64,000 bases of DNA from CAWVSB01 sp036960375 (GCA_036960375.1 JBALVY010000003.1:186001-250000); one strand, 5' to 3'. Shown: positions 41,924 to 51,411, counted from the first letter of the stretch. Program-made: numbers and translations. Notes: generated by a model not told the origin, from the sequence alone.

Positions 41924-42756
41924 GGCAGTTAAAATCGTCAGTGACTAAACCCATCGAGCTGGAAACCACTCAGGGCGCTGCCGTACACCCGGTAACGGTA
42001 TGGCCCGACAGTGAGGCTCATAACGACTGGATAGCAGAAGAAGTGGCAGTGGCCTTGTCTTATAATGGAGTCTCCCATGTTGTCATGATGGCTTCACCCA
42101 TAAATCTGTTGTCGTTCGCAATAGGTTTTAGCTTTACTGAAGGCATTATTCAAAAACCTGAAGATATATTCGACTGTGAGATAAAACAGACTCCATCTGG
42201 CATCGAGATTAATCTATCTATTAGCCAGCGCTGTTTTAGCACGCTTAAAATGCGACAACGGCAACTTAGTGGAAAAACCGGCTGTGGTATTTGTGGCTTG
42301 GAATCATTGCAAATGATGGAGCGGAATTTCAAAAAAATTCAAAGCGATACTACATTCTCACATCAAGCTATACAAAATGCGGTTGACCACATTGAAGGCC
42401 GGCAAGTCTTACAAGAATTAACCGGTGCCGTTCACGCCGCAGCATGGTGTGATAAAAATGGCAATATATTATATATCGCTGAGGATGTCGGCCGTCACAA
42501 CGCCCTCGACAAACTGATTGGTATTCTCCTGACTGAAATAGAATTGAAAATTGACCAGGGTTTTATCTTTATCTCTAGCCGGGTGAGTTTTGAAATGGCA
42601 CAAAAAACCATTGCTCTCGGCGCGCCCTTACTGGTTGGTGTCTCTGCGCCCACTGCATTAGCCTTAAACGAGGCGGATAAATACAAGCTGGCGGTTGTTG
42701 GTTTTGCTCGTCACGGGCGACAAGTCGTTTATACGGGGCAACAGCGTATAGTCTAA
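41920..42756 (+). CDS. fdhD: formate dehydrogenase accessory protein FdhD
   Basis: A 278-aa sulfurtransferase that delivers sulfur to the molybdenum cofactor of formate dehydrogenase. The active-site pair is in GKTGCGICGLESL (C-x2-C, about residue 122-125), and the C-terminal VGRHNALDKLIG and FISSRVSFEMAQKTIALGAP are typical. It overlaps fdsA by four bases (ATGA). This position corresponds to fdsC in fdsGBACD operons; no fdsD-like small gene follows, since a LysR gene converges 121 bp later. Confidence 0.94.
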   Translation: MRQLKSSVTKPIELETTQGAAVHPVTVWPDSEAHNDWIAEEVAVALSYNGVSHVVMMASPINLLSFAIGFSFTEGIIQKPEDIFDCEIKQTPSGIEINLSISQRCFSTLKMRQRQLSGKTGCGICGLESLQMMERNFKKIQSDTTFSHQAIQNAVDHIEGRQVLQELTGAVHAAAWCDKNGNILYIAEDVGRHNALDKLIGILLTEIELKIDQGFIFISSRVSFEMAQKTIALGAPLLVGVSAPTALALNEADKYKLAVVGFARHGRQVVYTGQQRIV

Positions 42757-42877
42757 AATTAGTCTGGATAATCTAAGCATCAAAATACAATGCTGTCTAT
42801 TTGATGCTATTTCGAATTGGAAGAGGGCAGTCAGATACCTATATCTGGCGTGGTAAGTAGAAGCCGTATCAAGATGC

Positions 42878-43801
42878 TCAATCCGTGTTTTGCTTTGTGA
42901 TGGTCTCGATCAACAGTGTCTTGAACCAGGCGTGTAGAGGGTCATCAGCCAATACCGTGGGCCAGATCAGCAGTTTATCAATTGGCGGTAGCTGCAGCGG
43001 AAAGGTGCAGCTTTTTACAGCAAATCGTGACTCCAAAAATTCCCCCATGCCGGCAGGTACCGTGCACAGAGCATCTGTATTTTCCAAAACCATTGCTGCG
43101 GAACTAAAATGCGAGACTTTTGCTAGTAAATTTCGCTCTACTGCATGCTCAGCCAGTAGCTCATCAATGTGAGTTCTTTGCTGACTTGCCGTGGAGATGA
43201 GGACATGTTTCTCCTGATTAAATTGTTTTAAGCTAAGCCGTCTTTTTATCCGTGGGTGATCTTTTCGACATATAACGACCAGGTCTTCTTTGCCTACTGC
43301 TTGATGCTCAATTCCGGCGCCTGATGGTAGTTGAAAGTAGATTGCAAAATCATTCTGGCCGAGTTTAAAATCAGCGGGCACGCCCTCATCAAAGAGCGGC
43401 AGTAAATCCACCCCAATATGAGGGGCTTCAACTTGCAAGCGCTCTAGCAGGGCGGCTAAATGTACGGTTTCAAAGTAGTCTCCGGTGACCATTGTGAATT
43501 GTCTTTTACTTTGTGCAGGGTCGAGTTGTTTGGGCGCAAGGCTTTGGCGAATTTGTGCCAGCGCCGGGGCCAGTTCCAAATACCAGGCTTGAGCTCTGGG
43601 CGTGGGTTCCATCCCTTGTCGACTGCGAATGAATAACGGGTCTTTTAAGGTAAGCCGAAGGCGTTGCAGGGCGGCGCTCATTGCCGGTTGGCTCAGGCCC
43701 AGCTGCACACCTGCTTGAGATAGCTGCCCAGTCTCCATGACGGCTTCAAACACGGTTAACAAGTTCAGGTCGATACCCTTGAGATTGAGTTTCGCAGTCA
43801 T
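42878..43801 (-). CDS. LysR family transcriptional regulator
   Basis: A 307-aa LysR-type regulator of the NodD/SyrM-like subgroup: MTAKLNLKGIDLNLLTVFEA and the recognition region GVQLGLSQPAMSAALQRLRL, then DPLFIRSRQGMEPTPRA. It is divergent from the class II aldolase/TauD pair, with 123 AT-rich bp between starts, so I infer it regulates that pair. The inducer is unknown. It converges with fdhD. Confidence 0.86.
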   Translation of the reverse strand: MTAKLNLKGIDLNLLTVFEAVMETGQLSQAGVQLGLSQPAMSAALQRLRLTLKDPLFIRSRQGMEPTPRAQAWYLELAPALAQIRQSLAPKQLDPAQSKRQFTMVTGDYFETVHLAALLERLQVEAPHIGVDLLPLFDEGVPADFKLGQNDFAIYFQLPSGAGIEHQAVGKEDLVVICRKDHPRIKRRLSLKQFNQEKHVLISTASQQRTHIDELLAEHAVERNLLAKVSHFSSAAMVLENTDALCTVPAGMGEFLESRFAVKSCTFPLQLPPIDKLLIWPTVLADDPLHAWFKTLLIETITKQNTD

Positions 43802-43924
43802 AATATAATTTCTATGGATGTTTTACATATTAAATATCAATTTTACTTATGTTTCAAGTTGGTATAAATTTCAGTTTCCTTTAATCGATATTTGATGTGT
43901 GTCACCAGTCAGAGTGGAGTTTTT

Positions 43925-44695
43925 ATGAAGCGATTTGATGGTCTTAATCGGGAGATGGTTGAGCAATATGCACCCAAGCCAGGCCGGCGCCCGCTGTTGC
44001 CGCCCTTGTCGGAAAAGGCACAGGTCGCGCTAATGTGCCGGATGTTATTCAAAGAAGGCTGGAATGAGCATATAGCCGGTCATATTACCTACCGGTTACC
44101 GAGCGGTAGCATACTGACCAATCCCTGGGAATTGAGCTGGGATGAGGTGACCGCCAGCGATATTGTCACGTTGGATAGTAAGGGGCAGATCATCGACAGC
44201 GATTGGAATGTAACGCCTGCCATCGGCATGCACGTACAATTGCATGCCCTGAGGCCCGATGTACATGTGGTCATTCACAACCACGCCCACTGGAGTGGCA
44301 TCTGGGCTAACCTGCAAAAAGTACCGCCTGTATACGACCAGGCGGGGTCCTATTGCGGTAGCCGTTTACCGCTCTACAATGAATATGCGGGTACTTTTGA
44401 AGATGAAAACACTAGCCTGTCGGCTGCCGAGGCGCTGGGCGATGCTCGCTGGGCACTGCTCGCTAATCACGGTTCCCTGGTGGTGGCTAAAGACCTTCGT
44501 CAGGCGCATCTGCGAGCCATCACCTTGGAGTGGCGCAGTAAGCGCGCCTATGAAGTTCTGGTCGCAGGAGGGGCAACCCCGCTATCGGATGAAGAGGTCG
44601 AAAAGCTAACCATCGTCGATGACAATGGATTTCCCTTTTGCTGGGAGGCCATGGCGCGACGCGAACTCAGAGAAGATCCGACGATTCTGGACTAG
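43925..44695 (+). CDS. class II aldolase/adducin family protein
   Basis: A 256-aa zinc-dependent aldolase-type protein of the fuculose-1-phosphate aldolase/adducin class. Metal histidines are visible in VVIHNHAHWSG (about residues 113-123) and a third in LLANHGSLVVA (about 180-190); the general base region is around NEHIAGHITYRLP. Start ATG at 43925 is preceded by GTGGAGT; the frame runs 11 codons further upstream. The TauD-like dioxygenase follows 24 bp later in a probable operon. The two-enzyme combination suggests a catabolic path, not identified. Confidence 0.86.
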   Translation: MKRFDGLNREMVEQYAPKPGRRPLLPPLSEKAQVALMCRMLFKEGWNEHIAGHITYRLPSGSILTNPWELSWDEVTASDIVTLDSKGQIIDSDWNVTPAIGMHVQLHALRPDVHVVIHNHAHWSGIWANLQKVPPVYDQAGSYCGSRLPLYNEYAGTFEDENTSLSAAEALGDARWALLANHGSLVVAKDLRQAHLRAITLEWRSKRAYEVLVAGGATPLSDEEVEKLTIVDDNGFPFCWEAMARRELREDPTILD

Positions 44696-44719
44696 CCCAA
44701 CTTCTATTGAGGATTAATT

Positions 44720-45646
44720 ATGTCTCTTACAGTCACTCCCCTGAATAATGTCGGTGCAGAAGTTTCCGGTTTTGATATTAATAAGCCGATAAGTAATACG
44801 GTGAAGGCCGAACTCAAGGCTCTATGGTATGAGCATGGCATTTTGTTATTTCGCAACCAGGATATTAATCCGGAGAAGCAAATCGAGTTCAGCCGTATTT
44901 TTGGTCCGCTGGAATTACACCCACTCAAGGCGACGACGTCGGAGGCGAACCCGGAATTGTTTGTATTGGAGAACGGCGGCGAAAAAGATAAGTTTTTTAC
45001 CGCTACCTACCACGGTGAGGAGATAGTGGGTCGACTCGACTGGCATATTGACCTGCATTATACCGGTCGCCCTAATCATGGCGCCCTGCTGCGGGCAGTA
45101 GAGCTTCCTTCCGCCGATGGCCTGACGGGTTTTGGTGATCTTGCCAAGGCCTATGATGCTCTCGATGATTCGACCAAGCAGCTATTAGAAAAACTCGAAG
45201 TAGCCTATAGCTTTTCCATGCAGAGAAAACATATGCGCTATGTGGATCTGGAGGGCTACCAGCCCGGCGAGTTTAGTCCGAAAAATCCCTCCGATATCGG
45301 TTTTCCGGACTTTGCCGATGCGGTGTATCCGGCAGTGCTTACGCACCCGGTGACTGGTCGTAAAATACTCGAAGTGGTTGAGCAGTTTTTGGACAGAGTG
45401 ATCACTCCGCAAGCTTTTGGTTTATCCAATGACGAGTCGATTGAGCTATTGGAGCGACTAGTAGCGCACACCCGCAAGCCAGAGTTCCATTATTTTCATC
45501 AGTGGCAGGCCGGCGATATGATCCTTTGGGATAACTGGCGCGCGATGCACTGTACGACGGGAACCGCACCGGGGGTTAAGCGTTTAATCAATCGCACCAC
45601 TATTGCCGGAGAGGTGACGCTGGGTCGAGTGCTGAATGCCGAATAA
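44720..45646 (+). CDS. TauD/TfdA family Fe(II)/2-oxoglutarate dioxygenase
   Basis: A 308-aa non-haem iron dioxygenase. The facial triad is visible: H-x-D in LDWHIDLHYTG (about residues 109-111) and the distal His in DNWRAMHCTTG (about 275), followed by the 2-oxoglutarate-binding Arg in RLINRTTIAG. TauD relatives release sulfite from taurine or cleave aryloxy acids, but no such assignment is possible here. Ribosome site GAGGATTA precedes the ATG. Second gene of the pair with the aldolase, next to a LysR regulator. Confidence 0.88.
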   Translation: MSLTVTPLNNVGAEVSGFDINKPISNTVKAELKALWYEHGILLFRNQDINPEKQIEFSRIFGPLELHPLKATTSEANPELFVLENGGEKDKFFTATYHGEEIVGRLDWHIDLHYTGRPNHGALLRAVELPSADGLTGFGDLAKAYDALDDSTKQLLEKLEVAYSFSMQRKHMRYVDLEGYQPGEFSPKNPSDIGFPDFADAVYPAVLTHPVTGRKILEVVEQFLDRVITPQAFGLSNDESIELLERLVAHTRKPEFHYFHQWQAGDMILWDNWRAMHCTTGTAPGVKRLINRTTIAGEVTLGRVLNAE

Positions 45647-45702
45647 CCATTTTTCTCGAAGATAAGAGGTGCAAGTGCATTATTGCCAATTTATTTTCCA
45701 TA

Positions 45703-45942
45703 TCAGTCGTTAGTACGCTCACCTCGATTACCGCGCGCGCCGTCACGAACCTCTTCCTGCTTGCAGTCGCGCTTGTCTTTTCCTACAGCGCCTTCTTCTT
45801 GGCGACAGTCTCTCTTGTCCTGTCTCTCATCCGATCTTCCGCGTTCATCTCTTCTTTCTTCTCTGTCGTCGGGTTCAGCGTAAACAACCGACTGCATACT
45901 GAAAGAAAACAAAACAACTAGTAGGAAAGTTAGGGTTTTCAT
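45703..45942 (-). CDS. small secreted, highly charged hypothetical protein
   Basis: A 79-aa exported protein: signal peptide MKTLTFLLVVLFSFSMQSVV with cleavage after VYA, then about 55 residues that are nearly all Asp, Glu, Arg, Lys, Gln and Gly. Two near-identical DKRDC[RK]QEE motifs (about 11 residues apart by eye) supply the only cysteines. Start ATG at 45942 is preceded by AAGGATG. No family recognised; possibly an unstructured periplasmic protein. Confidence 0.6.
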   Translation of the reverse strand: MKTLTFLLVVLFSFSMQSVVYAEPDDREERRDERGRSDERQDKRDCRQEEGAVGKDKRDCKQEEVRDGARGNRGERTND

Positions 45943-46311
45943 GGGGTCATCCTTTGGTTGATAAAAATGGCAGAACAGTAAAGGCCAAAATATGACGCTA
46001 CTACGCTAGCCTAGACAGTCTAAATTTTAATGCCAAGGGGTGAGGCAGTTTCAGCTGAAACACGCCGTGGCGAGACTGGCTTACCTATTGAGCATAGTGT
46101 CTACGTCATAAAAATCAATATCTAGTGCATTAACTTCTGAGATAGTGAGCTAAGGTTTGTCGAATTCGGCAATTGACGCCAGACTGAATTCCAGATTTTG
46201 TTACCCGTGTAGGGTAATTAATCTATAATGCACTCCATATTGATACGATCATGTACTAGTATTAGTTGGACAATTACGGGCAAGCTGCGTCATATCAGTG
46301 GGGTGATATAA
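45943..46311. other. intergenic region before the DUF481 gene
   Basis: 369 bp without a gene. The right part holds a likely promoter with TATAAT at 46224-46229 and an adjacent inverted repeat (next entry); nothing else recognised in the rest. Confidence 0.4.
46201..46217. promoter_or_regulatory. inverted repeat TTACCC-N5-GGGTAA beside a TATAAT box
   Basis: TTACCC (46201-46206) and GGGTAA (46212-46217) are perfectly complementary with a 5-bp centre, ending 6 bp before TATAAT at 46224-46229, about 95 bp upstream of the DUF481 gene. Its place overlapping the -35 region suggests an operator; the protein is unknown. Confidence 0.5.
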
Positions 46312-47346
46312 ATGGGGTTTAGAAAAATGTTACGAATACCTGCGATATCTATCTTGGTTCTGTTGGCTGTCAGCAGTGCTAATGCCAGTACATTGATCAT
46401 GACAAACGGTGATCGTATTACCGGAACCATAAAGAAGATCTGGGGCGATAGCGTTTTTATCGAGCCCTCATATGCCGATGAGTTTTCTGTTGATAAGGTC
46501 GAAGTGGTCAACATTATTGATGATCGACAGATGGAGGTTGAGCTGGATGATGGTACCGAATTGACGGGAACCATGGCCGTCGATGCCGCTGGTAATCAGG
46601 TAATGATTGTTGATGGCAAAGAAATTGTTGTGCCTATGACAGTTTTGTCTGAACTGAAAGAGCCAGAAAAATTTTCTGATTGGGACACACGTTTCGATGT
46701 AAATACCGCTCTTGATAAAGGTAATACCGACAGCAAGAGTCTTAAGCTAAGTGCTTATGGAATGTATAAGCAAGACAGGCGGCGACATATCTTTGATGTC
46801 GTGTTCGACACTGAAGAACAAAACGGCGTGCAGACTAAAGACCGTGACTTCGCTCAATACAACTTTAATTATGAGGTTCGTGATCCCTGGTTCTTCGGGA
46901 CTTCCGCATCTTATGAGCGGGATCCGATCAAGAACCTCGACTACAGATACAACATTATCCCTGCGATGGGTTATGATATTTTCAACGACGCTTATCGCCT
47001 GTTTAGTTTGCAGGTTGGTGCGGGTTATCAGGCTGAAAGTTCGGTTGATCAGAATACTTTGGAATCAATTATTGATAATGGTGGTGTGGCAGCGTTTGTC
47101 ATGCGCTTCTCCTGGGAATTCGATTCTCCGGATCTGGAATTCTATGTAAATGGCAACACCACTCAGGCCTCCTATGGTCGTAAGAACCTGGTTACTCAAT
47201 GGGTGACAGGCATCCGTTATGATATTTCGGATCTCTTATATCTGAATATGGAGTTTGACTATAACCACGAATCGAAGCCTTCGGAAGGTGCGGAACCGGA
47301 AGATATCTCATTGCGCTTTGGCGTGGGTGTTGAGTTCGGTAAATAA
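46312..47346 (+). CDS. DUF481 family outer membrane protein
   Basis: A 344-aa protein: signal peptide (ISILVLLAVSSANA), an N-terminal small beta domain (TLIMTNGDRITGTIKKIWGD, DGTELTGTMAVDAAGN) and a C-terminal DUF481/YdiY-like barrel (WDTRFDVNTALDKGNTDSKS; YNIIPAMGYDIFNDAYRLFS; YLNMEFDYNHESKPSEG) ending RFGVGVEFGK. YdiY-like proteins are described as salt-induced outer-membrane proteins in enterobacteria. Transcribed alone from the promoter region just described. Confidence 0.87.
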   Translation: MGFRKMLRIPAISILVLLAVSSANASTLIMTNGDRITGTIKKIWGDSVFIEPSYADEFSVDKVEVVNIIDDRQMEVELDDGTELTGTMAVDAAGNQVMIVDGKEIVVPMTVLSELKEPEKFSDWDTRFDVNTALDKGNTDSKSLKLSAYGMYKQDRRRHIFDVVFDTEEQNGVQTKDRDFAQYNFNYEVRDPWFFGTSASYERDPIKNLDYRYNIIPAMGYDIFNDAYRLFSLQVGAGYQAESSVDQNTLESIIDNGGVAAFVMRFSWEFDSPDLEFYVNGNTTQASYGRKNLVTQWVTGIRYDISDLLYLNMEFDYNHESKPSEGAEPEDISLRFGVGVEFGK

Positions 47347-47455
47347 CTTAATCCTACGCCTGGGTTCTAGTTGTACTTCCATCTCGGGCAGGACCTAATT
47401 GCAAGCGCCGAAATACAAACCAGTAACATAAAACCAAGAGCAATCATTATGGGTA

Positions 47456-47484
47456 TTGCAATTCAAAATGAAAACGTTTACATT
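47456..47484 (+). promoter_or_regulatory. promoter of tal-xylB-xylA with LacI-type operator
   Basis: TTGCAA (47456-47461) and TACATT (47479-47484) are 17 bp apart. The operator TGAAAACGTTTACA (47469-47482) covers the spacer and -10, a position suited to repression. A site differing by one base lies in the promoter of the LacI-type gene at 52497. Confidence 0.7.
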
Positions 47485-47568
47485 TAGTCATCGAAAACAA
47501 TATGACATGCGAAACATCCAGTGAAACGACCAATTTTGGCTTGGTGTATCCTCAGTAGGGCAAGAACG

Positions 47569-48537
47569 ATGAATAAGCTTGATCAGTTAAAAACCATGAC
47601 CGAAGTAGTAGCCGACACTGGCGATATTGAGGCGATAAAGCGCTATTCCCCTCAGGATGCGACAACCAATCCGTCGTTATTATTAAAGGCTGCTCAATTG
47701 CCGCAATACCAATCCATGTTGCAGTCGTGTATCACCGCATCGGGTTTGACTGCACGTGGCGATCAAGTTGAACTTAACAATTGTGTGGATCAGCTGTTAG
47801 TCGCCATAGCAGGTGAAATCCTTGCCATCGTCCCGGGTCGCGTATCGCTTGAAGTTGATGCTCGCTTGTCTTTTGATACGCGGGGCACCATAGCGCGTGC
47901 TAGTCATCTAATAAATTTACTAGCAGGCCAGGGTATTGGCGCTGAGCGAGTACTCATTAAAATGGCGGCTAGCTGGGAGGGTATTCAAGCTGCCCGCGAG
48001 CTGGAAAAGGCCGGTATTAATTGTAATTTGACGCTGCTATTTGGTAACGCACAGGCACTGGCCTGTGCTGACGCGGGGGTCTTCCTGATTTCTCCTTTTG
48101 TTGGTCGTATCCTGGATTGGTATAAGGCTAGCACCGGTCAGCAATATACTGCTGAGCAGGATCCTGGCGTGCAGTCGGTCAATTTTATTTATGATTACTA
48201 TAAGCAGCACGGCTACAAGACCGTAGTGATGGGCGCCAGTTTCCGTAATATCGGTGAAATAGAGCAGTTAGCCGGTTGCGATAAACTGACCATCAGTCCT
48301 GAATTATTAGGGCAGTTAGAGCTCGAGCAAGGCGAGCTCATTCGCCAGCTAAATCCCAACGGGCCATTTGCTCAATCCAATAAACTCATCGAGTCTGAAA
48401 ATCAATTTCGCTGGTCTTTGAATCAAGATGCCATGGCGACCGAGAAGTTGTCTGAGGGCATTCGTCACTTCGCCGCAGACCAGTTCAAACTGGAACAGCT
48501 GTTATTACAAAGCTCTAGCCGCAGGGTGGCTAGTTAA
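47569..48537 (+). CDS. tal: transaldolase
   Basis: A 322-aa TalB-type enzyme of the non-oxidative pentose phosphate pathway (sedoheptulose-7-P + glyceraldehyde-3-P to erythrose-4-P + fructose-6-P). The Schiff-base Lys is in RVLIKMAASWEGI (about residue 134) and the DATTNPSLL motif near residue 32-40 is typical. Start ATG at 47569 (MNKLDQLKTMT) matches the family; upstream in-frame codons do not. First gene of tal-xylB-xylA, where it would process xylulose-5-phosphate-derived sugars. Confidence 0.94.
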   Translation: MNKLDQLKTMTEVVADTGDIEAIKRYSPQDATTNPSLLLKAAQLPQYQSMLQSCITASGLTARGDQVELNNCVDQLLVAIAGEILAIVPGRVSLEVDARLSFDTRGTIARASHLINLLAGQGIGAERVLIKMAASWEGIQAARELEKAGINCNLTLLFGNAQALACADAGVFLISPFVGRILDWYKASTGQQYTAEQDPGVQSVNFIYDYYKQHGYKTVVMGASFRNIGEIEQLAGCDKLTISPELLGQLELEQGELIRQLNPNGPFAQSNKLIESENQFRWSLNQDAMATEKLSEGIRHFAADQFKLEQLLLQSSSRRVAS

Positions 48538-48538
48538 T

Positions 48539-50035
48539 ATGAGTAGCGTGATGGGTATAGACCTGGGTACGCAGAGTATCAAGGTACTTATTTACGATTG
48601 TGAAAAACGACAGGTTGAAGCCTCTGCGTCATCGCCATTTGAGATGATTTCACGTGACGATGGTAGTCGTGAGCAACTGGCACAATGGTGGCTGGATGGA
48701 TTTCGTGATTGCATGGCGCAGCTACCAAAGGAACTAATAGCTTCAGTAGCGGCGATAGGTGTGTCGGGTCAACAACACGGCTTTGTACCTGTTGACGTGG
48801 GCGGTGAGGTATTGGCGCCGGTGAAGTTATGGTGTGACACCGCTACCGTCGATGAGTGTAAAGAGATAACCCGTGCAGTGGGTGGCGAGCAGCTCTGTAT
48901 CGATCTAGCCGGTAACCCTATTGCCGCAGGATATACCGCTTCCAAGATACTCTGGCTGAAGAAAAATAATCCCGCAGCATACAACGCGCTCTGGACTATT
49001 TTGTTGCCACACGACTACTTCAATTTCTTTCTTACCGGTAAGCGAACCATGGAGTATGGGGATGCATCAGGTACAGGCCTGCTGGATGTACGCGCTCGCG
49101 CATGGAGTCCGGAGCTGGTAAAAGCGCTGGATGACAAACGCGACTTACTGGATTGTCTACCGAAGTTAGTAGCTGCCGATCAGCCAGTTGGAACCTTACT
49201 ACCGGAAGTTTCCCAAGAGTTTGGTTTTGCGACTGACGTAATTGTTTCTGCCGGCGGTGGCGACAATATGATGGCGGCAATAGGTACAGGCAACGTCAGT
49301 GAAGGGCGTTTAACCGCCAGCATGGGCACCTCGGGCACATTATTTGGTTATTCAGATTCGCCCGTGGTCGACCCCAATGGTGACCTTGCAGCATTTTGTT
49401 CATCCACCGGTGGCTGGTTACCCCTGATGTGCACTATGAATTGCACAGTGGCCACAGAGCAGCTGCGTGATCTGTTTTCACTTGCTGTGAAAGATATCGA
49501 TACCATGGCTGCCACTATTTCGCCCGGTGCAGACGGCGTTATTACCTTGCCGTTTTATAACGGCGAGCGCACACCGGCTTTGCCTAATGGTAAGGCCGTC
49601 ATATTTGGTCTGAGTATGGATAATACGACGCAGGCTCACCTATTACGTTCCGCCATGGAAGCCGCGATATTCGGGCTGAAAACAGGACTACTGGCATTCC
49701 AACGCTGCAATATGCACTTTGATGAAGTGACACTTACCGGTGGCGGCAGTACCAGTGGAGTCTGGCGTCAGATCTGTGCTGATGTATTGAATATGCCGGT
49801 CAAAGTATTACTCGAATCCGAGAATGCTGCCTTCGGCGCTGCGCTTCAGGCCCTGTGGTGTCTGGGCCTAAAGCAGGGCAGCGATATCAGCCTAGAAGAT
49901 CTGGCCAGCCAGCATATTAGTGTCGACCAAGATAAGGTCTGCACGCCTATCCCGGAAAATGTTGCCATTTATGAATCTGTATATGGCGAGTTTACGACTC
50001 TTTTAAACACGATTTCTCCACTCTACAAAAAATGA
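48539..50035 (+). CDS. xylB: xylulokinase
   Basis: A 498-aa FGGY-family kinase phosphorylating D-xylulose. N-terminal phosphate loop MGIDLGTQSIKVLIYD, substrate segment GVSGQQHGFVPVD, and the C-terminal FGGY signature region (EVTLTGGGSTSGVWRQICAD) are visible. The Met-Gln-His segment (GQQHG) supports xylulose as substrate. Start ATG at 48539 is one base past the tal stop, implying coupled translation. Confidence 0.93.
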   Translation: MSSVMGIDLGTQSIKVLIYDCEKRQVEASASSPFEMISRDDGSREQLAQWWLDGFRDCMAQLPKELIASVAAIGVSGQQHGFVPVDVGGEVLAPVKLWCDTATVDECKEITRAVGGEQLCIDLAGNPIAAGYTASKILWLKKNNPAAYNALWTILLPHDYFNFFLTGKRTMEYGDASGTGLLDVRARAWSPELVKALDDKRDLLDCLPKLVAADQPVGTLLPEVSQEFGFATDVIVSAGGGDNMMAAIGTGNVSEGRLTASMGTSGTLFGYSDSPVVDPNGDLAAFCSSTGGWLPLMCTMNCTVATEQLRDLFSLAVKDIDTMAATISPGADGVITLPFYNGERTPALPNGKAVIFGLSMDNTTQAHLLRSAMEAAIFGLKTGLLAFQRCNMHFDEVTLTGGGSTSGVWRQICADVLNMPVKVLLESENAAFGAALQALWCLGLKQGSDISLEDLASQHISVDQDKVCTPIPENVAIYESVYGEFTTLLNTISPLYKK

Positions 50036-50058
50036 CAATGTCAGTTTGAGGTAATGTT

Positions 50059-51396
50059 ATGAGCAATATATTCACAGGTGATAAAGTATATTTCCCCGCT
50101 ATCGGTGCCATTCCTTTTGAAGGGGCCGAATCTGATAACCCCTTAGCATTCAAGTTCTATGATGCAAACAAGATGATTGGCGGCAAGTCTATGGCCGAGC
50201 ATTTGCGTTATGCAGCCTGCTATTGGCATACGTTTTGTGCCAAAGGCGGCGACCCGTTTGGGCCTGATACCCAGGTGTTTGCCTGGGACGACGCAGCCGA
50301 CAAAATGACAGCGGCTCGTCAAAAGATGGATGCGGCTTTCGAATTTTTCAGTAAGTTGGGCGTGCCTTATTACTGTTTTCACGATCGTGATATGTCACCA
50401 CAGGGTGATTCTGTGGCCGAGTCTGAAGCGAATCTTCAGGTAATGGTTGGCTTGGCCAAGGAGCGCCAACAAGAGACGGGGCTGAAATTATTGTGGGGCA
50501 CGGCTAATGTGTTTAGCGACCCACGATACATGAACGGTGCGTCAACAAACCCTGATTTTGGTGTAGTCGCGCACGCTGCGGCCCAGGTTAAGGCGGCTAT
50601 CGACGCCACCATAGAACTGGGCGGAGAGAACTACGTATTTTGGGGCGGACGTGAAGGCTATATTTCTTTATTGAATAGCGATACTCAAAGAGAGCAAGAG
50701 CATATGGCGCGCTTCCTGGGCATGGCCAGAGACTATGCCCGTAGCAATGGTTTTAAGGGCACTTTCCTGATCGAACCCAAGCCGATGGAGCCGACTAAAC
50801 ATCAATACGATTTTGATGCACAAACAGTGATTGGGTTTTTACGTCACCACGGTTTGGCTGGCGACTTCAAGCTGAATATCGAGGCGAATCACGCCACCTT
50901 GGCGGGCCACAGTTTCGCACATGAATTACAAATGTGTACCGATGCCGGCCTACTGGGCAGCATTGATGCCAACCGCGGTGACGCTCAAAATGGTTGGGAT
51001 ACGGACCAGTTCCCAACCGATATATATGATGCGGTACACGGCATGATGGTAGTGCTGGCCGACGGCGGCTTGAAGTCCGGCGGCCTCAATTTCGATTCAA
51101 AGGTACGTCGTGAGTCAGTCGATATGGACGATATTTTTGTTGGCCATATCGGCGGAATGGATACCTTCGCTCGTGGTTTAGAAATCGCCCATAATATTAT
51201 GCAGGACAGCGGCATACCCGAGAAGAAAGCCGAGCGTTATGCCAGTTTTGATAGCGGTGCCGGAGCAGATTTTGAAGCGAATAAACTGTCGTTGACAGAC
51301 CTGCGCGATATGGCGGCAGATGCCGGACTGCCTACTGCGATTAGTGGCAAGCAGGAATGGTTTGAGAATCGGGTCAATCAGTACTTGTTCAAATAG
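50059..51396 (+). CDS. xylA: xylose isomerase
   Basis: A 445-aa group II xylose isomerase interconverting D-xylose and D-xylulose with divalent metal. Catalytic His in CFHDRDMSPQGDS (about residue 107), Lys/Glu ligands in FLIEPKPMEPTKHQYDFDAQ (about 240), the NIEANHATLAGHSFAHE segment and DANRGDAQNGWDTDQFPT near 300 are all intact. It completes tal-xylB-xylA; the convergent LacI-type repressor gene ends 15 bp downstream. Confidence 0.96.
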   Translation: MSNIFTGDKVYFPAIGAIPFEGAESDNPLAFKFYDANKMIGGKSMAEHLRYAACYWHTFCAKGGDPFGPDTQVFAWDDAADKMTAARQKMDAAFEFFSKLGVPYYCFHDRDMSPQGDSVAESEANLQVMVGLAKERQQETGLKLLWGTANVFSDPRYMNGASTNPDFGVVAHAAAQVKAAIDATIELGGENYVFWGGREGYISLLNSDTQREQEHMARFLGMARDYARSNGFKGTFLIEPKPMEPTKHQYDFDAQTVIGFLRHHGLAGDFKLNIEANHATLAGHSFAHELQMCTDAGLLGSIDANRGDAQNGWDTDQFPTDIYDAVHGMMVVLADGGLKSGGLNFDSKVRRESVDMDDIFVGHIGGMDTFARGLEIAHNIMQDSGIPEKKAERYASFDSGAGADFEANKLSLTDLRDMAADAGLPTAISGKQEWFENRVNQYLFK

Positions 51397-51411
51397 GGTT
51401 TCAGGCAGCCG

